Assembly (NCBI GenBank): GCA_015494075.1
Contig: WGBX01000135.1
Span: 1 to 34,616, forward strand
Direction: 5' to 3'
Source of the DNA: Flavobacteriaceae bacterium
GTDB taxonomy: Bacteria > Bacteroidota > Bacteroidia > Flavobacteriales > Flavobacteriaceae
Length of the DNA stretch: 34,616 bases
A program made the position numbers and the translations under genes. Each line of letters begins with the position of its first letter. Position 1 is the first letter of the stretch. This document shows positions 1 to 6,762 of the stretch, in pieces. Below the pieces are notes generated by a model that was not told the origin of the DNA, did not search any database, and worked only from the letters and a program-made list of their open reading frames with translations.

Positions 1-200
1 AAATAATACAAATTGACTAATGAGATGAAAGCATTAGTAATTATTATTGGATATGATCCCAACATAAAACCATATACTACAAATAATAAACAACCAATTG
101 TATTAATAATTCGAAGTTTTTTTATATCCTTCATCATAAAGGATATCATTAACATAATCATGGCGGCATACCCAACCCATTCTACCAAATTCTCTTTCAT
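1..200 (-). CDS. YgjV-like inner membrane protein, 3' end outside window
   Basis: Reading leftward from the ATG at 198-200, a frame stays open to the window edge (66 codons). It begins MKENLVEWVGYAAMIMLM and contains LRIINTIGCLLFVVYGF. This resembles the short YgjV-type membrane protein family (Bac_inner_membrane), which in Bacteroidota is often mislabelled uroporphyrinogen decarboxylase. Two or three hydrophobic segments are visible, one near residues 8-22 and others near 33-62. It faces the 181-residue membrane protein across a short divergent promoter region. The function of the family is not known to me. The call rests on remembered family pattern, so it is moderately confident; being an open, hydrophobic coding frame is more certain. 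Confidence 0.6.
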   Translation of the reverse strand, partial: MKENLVEWVGYAAMIMLMISFMMKDIKKLRIINTIGCLLFVVYGFMLGSYPIIITNAFISLVNLYY

Positions 201-223
201 AATTTAACATTTTTATAAGACTG

Positions 224-231
224 CAAAGGTA
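224..231 (-). promoter_or_regulatory. Bacteroidota -7 box (TACCTTTG) for the YgjV-like gene
   Basis: The minus strand reads TACCTTTG here, matching the TAnnTTTG -7 element of Bacteroidota promoters, 23 bases before the ATG at 200. No well-placed TTG -33 element is evident. It lies 11 bases from an oppositely oriented box at 243-250. Confidence 0.5.
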
Positions 232-242
232 ATAAAATTGTT

Positions 243-250
243 TATTTTTG
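243..250 (+). promoter_or_regulatory. Bacteroidota -7 box (TATTTTTG) for the 181-residue membrane protein
   Basis: TATTTTTG matches TAnnTTTG and sits 18 bases before the ATG at 269, which would leave a very short leader. No clear -33 TTG is seen. Confidence 0.45.
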
Positions 251-268
251 ACTTTTCAAATTTAAATA

Positions 269-814
269 ATGAGCAAACTTTACAAAATATTAACTGCGAC
301 ATTTCTTTTGACCACTATTTATGCTACCGTACGCTACCATATTTTCGGACCAATATTATGGAAAGATTTTTTTATTTTTACCCTCAACAAAATTTTGATT
401 TTTAGTGCCATTATTTTATTATTCTTTTTAAACAGAAAATCTCTAAGTCAATCTAACAAAGAGATTTTAAAAAAACTGATATATATATTAATTGCTTTAC
501 ACATTATTTTAAGTACCTTTATACTTAAGCCTTATTACCTTAAAGTTTTTTTTATACCGGATTTCGGACTTAGCTTATGGGGTAATCTCAGTTTACTATT
601 TGGTACATCAGCTGCCATCTTATACTTTTTTAAAGATCAAACAGGTTTAAGCTTACGTATCAGAAAAAAAATATTTATTGTTTTTGTCATGCTCCATTTA
701 ATTACAATGGGCTGGCAAGGTTGGATTAAACCCGATGCTTGGCATGGTGGATTAGTGCCAATTACGGCATTATCATTTCTTATTTTAACAGCTATTTTTA
801 TGCAAAAGGATTAG
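269..814 (+). CDS. Unknown polytopic membrane protein (181 aa)
   Basis: I do not recognise this family. The protein is strongly hydrophobic, with about six likely membrane helices, roughly at residues 7-25, 34-55, 70-88, 100-118, 135-151 and 160-178. Short charged loops separate them (for example SLSQSNKEILKK near 58-69 and RIRKK near 130-134). A tryptophan-rich, glycine-rich loop (GWQGWIKPDAWHGG, near 147-160) precedes the last helix and is the most distinctive element. It has its own -7 box and is followed by about 150 bases without a gene. The next gene runs convergently, so it is probably monocistronic. There is no contextual clue to its function. Confidence 0.7.
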   Translation: MSKLYKILTATFLLTTIYATVRYHIFGPILWKDFFIFTLNKILIFSAIILLFFLNRKSLSQSNKEILKKLIYILIALHIILSTFILKPYYLKVFFIPDFGLSLWGNLSLLFGTSAAILYFFKDQTGLSLRIRKKIFIVFVMLHLITMGWQGWIKPDAWHGGLVPITALSFLILTAIFMQKD

Positions 815-914
815 GTTATTTTATTTATAAACTAATGTTTATGATAATTATTAATCCTAAATTTTGAAATAAATGCATAATAATTTCATAGCCAAACTCT
901 TTATTATATCAATA

Positions 915-944
915 TAAAAAGGGCTGCCAATAAGCAACCCTTAT
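915..944 (-). terminator. Rho-independent terminator of the DUF2723 gene
   Basis: An inverted repeat, AAGGGCTGC (919-927) and GCAACCCTT (934-942), encloses a six-base loop and has one G-U pair. On the minus strand it is followed by a T-rich run. It starts about 22 bases after the DUF2723 stop codon. The plus-strand side lacks a T-tract, so it serves mainly the minus-strand gene. Confidence 0.75.
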
Positions 945-965
945 AAAATCAATAATTAACTATTT

Positions 966-3900
966 TTATTGATCATCTGTTTGTAACATATCATTATATT
1001 GTGTCATTAAAGCTTCAAAATCTTTCATTTTTTCATTTGCAAACTGTGTGTCATTATATTGAGCAGTCATTTTTAAAACTTCACGATAAAGGAGGAAATA
1101 ACGTTCAATATCGTCAAAATTTTTATACTTTTCTTGCAAAGGCATTTGCGCATAATATTCTAAATACTCTTTAAACTTTTCTGTAAGTTTATCTGCTATT
1201 TTACGGGCTTTTTCCTTCTTCCCTAAGCGATAATATAAATCGATGTAATCTAAAAGTGAAGAATAAAATCCAAACTGATCAATAGGCATTTTGTCAATAG
1301 ATAAATCTAAGATTTCTTCGGCCTTTTTGGGTTTATTTTCTACATATAGTGAATCGGCTAAACGGTAAAGAATATTGCGATATGTTAACGAATTCCGACG
1401 GGTTTCAGGATCTAGATATATACCTTTATTCATATTTCCCCAGTCCCATTTTTTTACATTTGCATACATAATATCTGTATTTATATGTCCAAAATCTATA
1501 CCTTTATAAGGTGTATAAATAGGAACCAATTTGTAGGTAAGCCCGTCTAATTGCAGGTAATTTTTAGCCCATAAATAATCTTCATCTTTAAAGCTGCCAC
1601 CTGTAAAATAGATAGGGCGTTTCCAGTCATTGTTTGCTAATTGATCTAACATGGCCAAATTAGCTTTATATATACCATTTTGGCCTACATCTAATATCAT
1701 TTCCTTGACTATTTTAGCAGAATCTTTTGGTGCTACAATTCCATATTTTAAAACATTCTCTTTATTGACCGGTACTCGTATATATCTGGAAGGATACAAA
1801 TACATTGTTTGTCCATTATCCGGATTGACCGTGGTAAATTTATCATTAAGAGACAATTTTACAAAATCTTTGATATCTAAAGTATCTTTTAAAAAATTTG
1901 GATATAAGGCATCTCTCGTACCATATACATATTTTTTATGTGGCATTTTTATTTTTAGGGGTGCTGCCTCATAAACTTTGCGTTTAGCTTGATCAATGTA
2001 CCAGTCGGTATTGAGCAAGCTGGTATTGATAATACGCATATCAGGACGAATGCCTTCTACATCACGTGCATACCAAAGTGGAAAGGTGTCATTATCTCCA
2101 ATAGTATATAAAATGGCATTTTTTTGGCATGAATTCAAATAGGATTTAGCATTATTTAAGGCAGAATATTTTTGAGAACGGTCATGATCATCCCAGTTTT
2201 GACTAGCCATTAAAACAGGAGCCGCCAGCAAACTTAAGACAATGATGCCGTAAGCCACAACTTTACCTGATATATATTTTTTTAAATATTGATATAAAGC
2301 ATAAACTCCAATACCTAACCAAATAGCAAAAAAGTAAAAAGAGCCTACAACTGCATAATCACGTTCACGAGGCTCAAAAGGTCTGACATTTGTATAAAAA
2401 ACAATGGCCAAACCTGTCATAAGAAAAGCAACCAAAACAACATAAAAACTTTTCCAATCTTTACCCGAATGGTATAAAATACCAATAAAAGCCAATAAAA
2501 ACGGTAAGAAAAAATAAGTATTACGAGCTTTATTGTTTTTATAATCATAAGGTAAGCCATCTTGTGGTCCTAAATGCATTTCATCTATAAACTTAATGCC
2601 ACTTAACCAATTTCCATGGTTATCCAGACGGCCTTGTTCGTCATCTTGTCGCCCCACAAAATTCCACATTAAATATCGCCAATACATATAACCAAATTGA
2701 TAATCAAACATAAACTTCATATTTTCTAAAAATGTAGGTTTACGTTTACTTCTGGCCGGAATACCGGCTATCATTTTATAATTATCTGCACTAGCCGGAT
2801 CCCACATACGCGGCAAAATACCCCAATGTGTATGCGTAAAATTTTGTTTTGCATTTTTATAATTGTTTACAATCACATATTTACCCTGCTTTTTATCCTG
2901 TTCATATTTAGGCTTATCGTCAACATACGGTTGTTTTTCATCCAAACCATGATAATATGCCGAATAATAAGGTCCGTAAAATAAATGTGTTTCGCCATAT
3001 TGCTCTCGATTATAATAAGCCAAAAGTTCGCGGGCATTAGTAGGCGCATTTTCATTAATAACCGTATTGGCATTAGCTCTAATGGGCAAAATAATCCAAG
3101 TAGAAAACCCGATAAAAATAAATAATGTAGACAAGGTCAGCATTTCTAAAAGACGATTGTTTTTTTCATGGGCTTTTTTGATAAGGTAATAAAAAATAGC
3201 AGCCATAATCAAACCTGCTATTAAGGTGCCGGTATTGAAGGGAAGGCCAAAGGTATTGGTAAAAGTGATTTCAAAAAAACTAAAAAATTTCATGGTCCAG
3301 GGCAGCAACATTTTAAAAATAAACAATAAAATACCAAAAACCACAACATTGGCCCAAATAAAAGATTTAATGTTGAATTGTGGGGTTGTTTTGAAATAGT
3401 ATAATAGTCCTATTGCCGGAATAACCAATAATACCATAAAATGCACACCAAAAGATAAACCTATGATAAAGGCCATTAATATTAACCACCGGTTACCTCG
3501 TGGAGATTCTAAATTATCGACCCATTTTAATCCTACCCAAAATAAGGCAGACATTAAAAACATTGCTGATGCGTAAACCTCAGCTTCAACTGCTGAATAC
3601 CAAAAGGAATCTGAAAAAGCAAAAGCCAATGAGCCTACTGTTGCACTGCCTAATACCAAAATTTTATCTATTTCAGACAAAGCTTCTTTCCTTATAATAT
3701 ATTTTACTAAAATATGCTGGATAGTCCAAAATAGAAAAAACACAGTTAAAGCACTAAATATGGCTGACATCATATTAATCATATAGGCTATTTTAGCAGG
3801 GCTGCTGGCAAACATTGCAAAAAAAGCACCTAACATTTGAAAAAGAGGCGCTCCCGGAGGATGTCCAACCTGTAACTTATCGGAAGTAGAAATAAATTCA

Positions 3901-4016
3901 CCGCAATCCCAAAAACTAACCGTTGGCTCCAAAGTAGATATGTAAGTAAATAAACTGATAAAAAAGACCAGTAAACTTAAAAAGACTTCTAATTTTCGGT
4001 AAGATATTTGTTTCAT
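966..4016 (-). CDS. DUF2723 family GT-C-like membrane protein, putative protein O-mannosyltransferase
   Basis: This 1016-residue protein has a multi-helix membrane N-terminal half. Its start is the DUF2723 signature: one helix (about 11-29), then SFWDCGEF (34-41) and GHPPGAPLF (51-59). The acidic pair D37 and E40 in the first external loop fits the catalytic acidic motif of GT-C glycosyltransferases. A second membrane block follows around residues 500-620. The soluble C-terminal part ends in TPR-like helices (about 880-1000, with NKPKKAEEILDLSI). From family knowledge, the human DUF2723 protein TMEM260 is reported to be a protein O-mannosyltransferase, and Bacteroidota O-glycosylate many secreted proteins starting from mannose. 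A similar role here is inference. The gene has its own -7 box and terminator, so it is probably transcribed alone. Confidence 0.85.
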   Translation of the reverse strand: MKQISYRKLEVFLSLLVFFISLFTYISTLEPTVSFWDCGEFISTSDKLQVGHPPGAPLFQMLGAFFAMFASSPAKIAYMINMMSAIFSALTVFFLFWTIQHILVKYIIRKEALSEIDKILVLGSATVGSLAFAFSDSFWYSAVEAEVYASAMFLMSALFWVGLKWVDNLESPRGNRWLILMAFIIGLSFGVHFMVLLVIPAIGLLYYFKTTPQFNIKSFIWANVVVFGILLFIFKMLLPWTMKFFSFFEITFTNTFGLPFNTGTLIAGLIMAAIFYYLIKKAHEKNNRLLEMLTLSTLFIFIGFSTWIILPIRANANTVINENAPTNARELLAYYNREQYGETHLFYGPYYSAYYHGLDEKQPYVDDKPKYEQDKKQGKYVIVNNYKNAKQNFTHTHWGILPRMWDPASADNYKMIAGIPARSKRKPTFLENMKFMFDYQFGYMYWRYLMWNFVGRQDDEQGRLDNHGNWLSGIKFIDEMHLGPQDGLPYDYKNNKARNTYFFLPFLLAFIGILYHSGKDWKSFYVVLVAFLMTGLAIVFYTNVRPFEPRERDYAVVGSFYFFAIWLGIGVYALYQYLKKYISGKVVAYGIIVLSLLAAPVLMASQNWDDHDRSQKYSALNNAKSYLNSCQKNAILYTIGDNDTFPLWYARDVEGIRPDMRIINTSLLNTDWYIDQAKRKVYEAAPLKIKMPHKKYVYGTRDALYPNFLKDTLDIKDFVKLSLNDKFTTVNPDNGQTMYLYPSRYIRVPVNKENVLKYGIVAPKDSAKIVKEMILDVGQNGIYKANLAMLDQLANNDWKRPIYFTGGSFKDEDYLWAKNYLQLDGLTYKLVPIYTPYKGIDFGHINTDIMYANVKKWDWGNMNKGIYLDPETRRNSLTYRNILYRLADSLYVENKPKKAEEILDLSIDKMPIDQFGFYSSLLDYIDLYYRLGKKEKARKIADKLTEKFKEYLEYYAQMPLQEKYKNFDDIERYFLLYREVLKMTAQYNDTQFANEKMKDFEALMTQYNDMLQTDDQ

Positions 4017-4051
4017 ATATAAAAAGTTTATGGCAAAATATGCACTAGCTA

Positions 4052-4059
4052 CAAAAATA
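4052..4059 (-). promoter_or_regulatory. Bacteroidota -7 box (TATTTTTG) for the DUF2723 gene
   Basis: The minus strand reads TATTTTTG 35 bases before the DUF2723 start. No strong -33 TTG is found. The 219-base gap between this gene and the ABC ATPase (4017-4235) shows nothing else recognisable. Confidence 0.5.
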
Positions 4060-4235
4060 AGAATAAATGTATGCGCATCAGGTAATTTTATAAAAATTTT
4101 AAGAGCCCCTAATTTTAAGAAGTATACCGCATAATAAAATTGGCATTTATAAAAAAATATTGTTTAGCTTTTATATGCAGTTTATCTACCTAAAGATTGA
4201 TACCTAAAATTAGCAATTTGAAACATAATTAAAAG

Positions 4236-4952
4236 TCAAGATTTGGTTTCTTGCGTTTCTGGCCGAACTGTTTTATTCATTTCATCCCTTACAACAAGCC
4301 CGTCTTTTAATCGGACAACACGTTTGGCATATTTTGCAATATCTTCTTCATGAGTTACCAACACTATGGTATGTCCCTTGCGATGCAATTCGTCAAAAAG
4401 AGCCATAATTTCTTCTGAAGTTTTAGAATCTAAATTACCGGTAGGCTCATCAGCTAATATGATTGAAGGATTGTTAACCAAAGCCCTGGCAATAGCGACT
4501 CTTTGTCTTTGTCCTCCTGATAGTTCATTAGGTTTGTGCGTCATACGGTCGGCCAACCCAACCATTTCAAGTACTTCCTTGGCACGTTTGACACGCGCAG
4601 ATTTTGATTTGCCAGCATAAACCAATGGCAGAGCCACATTGTCCAATGCAGTTGTGCGCGGAAGTAAATTAAATGTTTGAAAAACAAAACCAATTTCTTT
4701 ATTACGAATACCTGCCAAATCTTTATCCGTGAGTTTTTCAACCTCTTGGTTATTAAGGTGATAAACGCCTTTTGTAGGTGTATCTAAAGCACCGATGATG
4801 TTCATCAAGGTAGATTTTCCACTTCCCGAAGGTCCCATTAATGCTACATATTCGCCTTTATTTATGTTCAAATTTATTCCGCGCAAAGCTTTAACGGTCT
4901 CGTTACCCATTTTAAAATGTCTCTCTATATCTTTAAGTTCAATTACCGGCAT
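4236..4952 (-). CDS. ABC transporter ATP-binding protein (LolD/MacB type)
   Basis: This 238-residue protein is a complete ABC ATPase domain: Walker [10 protein letters not shown] (40-48), Q-loop in FQTFN (91-95), signature LSGGQ (144-148), Walker B ILADEP (165-170) with the following TGNLD, and H-loop histidine 201. The [10 protein letters not shown] and [11 protein letters not shown] wording is typical of the LolD/MacB/FtsE-like group, which powers lipoprotein release, macrolide or peptide efflux, or other mechanotransmission pumps. No permease gene is adjacent, so the partner must be encoded elsewhere and the substrate cannot be assigned. It starts 13 bases after the panC stop codon on the same strand and is probably co-transcribed with it. 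Confidence 0.9.
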   Translation of the reverse strand: MPVIELKDIERHFKMGNETVKALRGINLNINKGEYVALMGPSGSGKSTLMNIIGALDTPTKGVYHLNNQEVEKLTDKDLAGIRNKEIGFVFQTFNLLPRTTALDNVALPLVYAGKSKSARVKRAKEVLEMVGLADRMTHKPNELSGGQRQRVAIARALVNNPSIILADEPTGNLDSKTSEEIMALFDELHRKGHTIVLVTHEEDIAKYAKRVVRLKDGLVVRDEMNKTVRPETQETKS

Positions 4953-4965
4953 ATTTTTTTAAGTT

Positions 4966-5811
4966 TTATAATTCAATATTATCTATCAAGCGAACTTCAC
5001 CTGCATACACAACGATAAAACCTCGGTATTTGTTACCAACTTTTTTTTTATCGGCAGGGCGAAGAGTGTTTGCCTCAGCAATTTCAAAATATTCCAGTTT
5101 TAACAAAGGATGTGCTTGTATAACATCATTCACAAAAGTCTTAACCTCTTTAAATGTATTGGTTTGAGACAAAAGTTGTGCTTGTTTTAATACTTGATAA
5201 ATAAAAGGCGCTGCTTTTCTATGTATAAAAGATAAACGTTTGTTTCTCGAACTCATGGCCAAACCATCAGCTTCACGATAAATAGGTATCGGTTTAATAA
5301 GTATAGAAAAATTAAATTTTTCAACCAATTTTTCTATAATTTTTAATTGTTGAAAATCTTTTTCACCAAAATAAGCCGTATGAGGTTGTACAATTTCAAA
5401 AAGTTTTTTTACAACTGTTCCCACCCCGTCAAAATGTCCCGGCCTATGTTTACCTTCCATTTCATATTCTAATCCGTCAAAATTAAATGGTTGACTTTTA
5501 ATTTGACCATCGTAAAAATTTATAGCATCCGGCGTAAAAACCAATATCTCCGGCGAAAGCTTGTCAAGCATTGCTAAATCAGTTTCCAAAGTACGAGGAT
5601 ATTTGTTTAGATCATCAGGATTGTCAAATTGCGTTGGATTTACAAAAATACTGACAACAGTAACATCATTGTCTTTTAAAGCATTTTTAACCAAAGCCAA
5701 ATGGCCATCATGTAAAGCGCCCATAGTTGGAACAAAACCAATTGTTTTTCCGGATTGTTTTAAAGGTTGCAGATGATTTTGAAGCGCTTCTTTTGCATGA
5801 AATACTTTCAT
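4966..5811 (-). CDS. panC: Pantoate--beta-alanine ligase (pantothenate synthetase)
   Basis: PanC joins pantoate and beta-alanine with ATP to make pantothenate, the precursor of coenzyme A, in the cytoplasm. At 281 residues it has the usual family length. Visible hallmarks are the HIGH-like motif region PTMGALHDGH (28-37), FVNPTQF (57-63), the GEKDFQQL segment (about 149-156) and the KMSKS-like SSRNKRLS (about 192-199). It lies directly upstream of the lone ABC ATPase and is transcribed away from the glycogen-synthase-like gene through an overlapping divergent promoter. No panB, panD or panE is in the window. Confidence 0.97.
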   Translation of the reverse strand: MKVFHAKEALQNHLQPLKQSGKTIGFVPTMGALHDGHLALVKNALKDNDVTVVSIFVNPTQFDNPDDLNKYPRTLETDLAMLDKLSPEILVFTPDAINFYDGQIKSQPFNFDGLEYEMEGKHRPGHFDGVGTVVKKLFEIVQPHTAYFGEKDFQQLKIIEKLVEKFNFSILIKPIPIYREADGLAMSSRNKRLSFIHRKAAPFIYQVLKQAQLLSQTNTFKEVKTFVNDVIQAHPLLKLEYFEIAEANTLRPADKKKVGNKYRGFIVVYAGEVRLIDNIEL

Positions 5812-5849
5812 TATGAAAATTTTAACGAGTTTATGCGTACTGTCAGCTT

Positions 5850-5857
5850 CAAATATA
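5850..5857 (-). promoter_or_regulatory. Bacteroidota -7 box (TATATTTG) for panC
   Basis: The minus strand reads TATATTTG 38 bases before the panC ATG. It is separated by only 13 bases from the opposite-facing box at 5871-5878, so the two promoters share their upstream DNA. Confidence 0.6.
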
Positions 5858-5870
5858 CATCAAAAATTTG

Positions 5871-5878
5871 TATCTTTG
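5871..5878 (+). promoter_or_regulatory. Bacteroidota -7 box (TATCTTTG) for the glycogen-synthase-like operon
   Basis: TATCTTTG matches TAnnTTTG. Transcription would begin around 5883-5886, downstream of the in-frame ATG at 5868. The first usable start is therefore 5904, which decides the gene start. Confidence 0.65.
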
Positions 5879-5903
5879 TGTTTCAATATCAACATTCATC
5901 TTT

Positions 5904-6734
5904 ATGAAAGGTAAGAATTTTTTAATTGCTTCATCTGGTATTTATCCATACATAAGCAATAGTGATACTGCCAAATTGGCTTATAAAATAGCACGTTCGG
6001 CAAATAGTAAGGGCAGTCAGATACGTATGTTTATGCCTCGCTTTGGGACAGTTAATGAACGTAAACACCAATTACATGAAGTTATTCGCCTTTCTGGGGT
6101 CAATATTGTTATTAATGATGATGATATGCCGTTAATTATTAAAGTAGCTTCTATTCCTAAAGAGCGGATGCAAGTTTACTTTATTGATAATGACGAATAT
6201 TTTAAGCGTAAACATATATTTGCTGATGATGACAATCAGTTATTTGAAGACAATGACGGTCGGGCCGTGTTTTTTGCAAAAGGAATTGTAGAAACGATTA
6301 AAAAACTAAAATGGCGTCCTGATTACATACTGGTTTTTGACTGGTTTACCAGCTTGTTGCCCTTATATATTAAAACATATTACAAAAATGAGCCTTTATT
6401 TCACGATGCTAAGACCTACATAGTCTTGACTGATGAAATTGTTAAAAATCCTATGTCCGATCAACTGATAGAAAAATTAAAATTTGATGAATTACCAGCT
6501 GATTTCATAGAAAAATATAAAGAACCCACAGAAATTAATTTAATAAAAAATGCAATAGATTTAGCAGATGGTATTATTGTCCGCACGGAAAATATTCCTG
6601 AGGAAATAGCCCAACATTTGGAAGAAAAAGACCTTGATATTATAGATATCTCCGGTATTGATTTAGATGAAAATGAATCCGAATTGAAAGCCCAAATCAT
6701 CCAAGCTTTTGAATCATCCAATTCCCCTAAATAA
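5904..6734 (+). CDS. Glycogen/starch synthase-like protein, N-terminal domain only
   Basis: This 276-residue protein resembles the N-terminal (GT5, Glyco_transf_5) Rossmann half of glycogen synthase: an N-terminal strand FLIASSGIYPY, RMFMPRFGTVNER, YFIDNDEYFKRKHIF and RPDYILVFDWFTSLLPLYIK. The last corresponds to the PDI-HDW-SALLP region of GlgA. Two things are missing. The K-x-G-G-L nucleotide-sugar motif expected after the first strand is replaced by ISNSDTAKLAY, and the whole C-terminal GT-B domain is absent, with no remnant in any frame before the next gene. It is therefore not a frameshifted GlgA but a short family known from Bacteroidota, commonly annotated as glycogen synthase beside panC. 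Classical synthase activity is doubtful. The start at 5904 fits the -7 box. The DUF4270 gene follows after 28 bases. Confidence 0.8.
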   Translation: MKGKNFLIASSGIYPYISNSDTAKLAYKIARSANSKGSQIRMFMPRFGTVNERKHQLHEVIRLSGVNIVINDDDMPLIIKVASIPKERMQVYFIDNDEYFKRKHIFADDDNQLFEDNDGRAVFFAKGIVETIKKLKWRPDYILVFDWFTSLLPLYIKTYYKNEPLFHDAKTYIVLTDEIVKNPMSDQLIEKLKFDELPADFIEKYKEPTEINLIKNAIDLADGIIVRTENIPEEIAQHLEEKDLDIIDISGIDLDENESELKAQIIQAFESSNSPK

Positions 6735-6762
6735 TTCCCATTTTAAAAACAGAAAAAAATAT

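Noticed and set aside
13-207. A 64-residue plus-strand frame at the window start
   Set aside because: The opposite strand encodes a hydrophobic protein resembling YgjV with a matching -7 box; the plus frame is a shadow.
5904-6734. A frameshifted or truncated full glycogen synthase
   Set aside because: No C-terminal GT-B domain remnant follows in any frame, the next gene starts within 28 bases, and this short form is known in the phylum.
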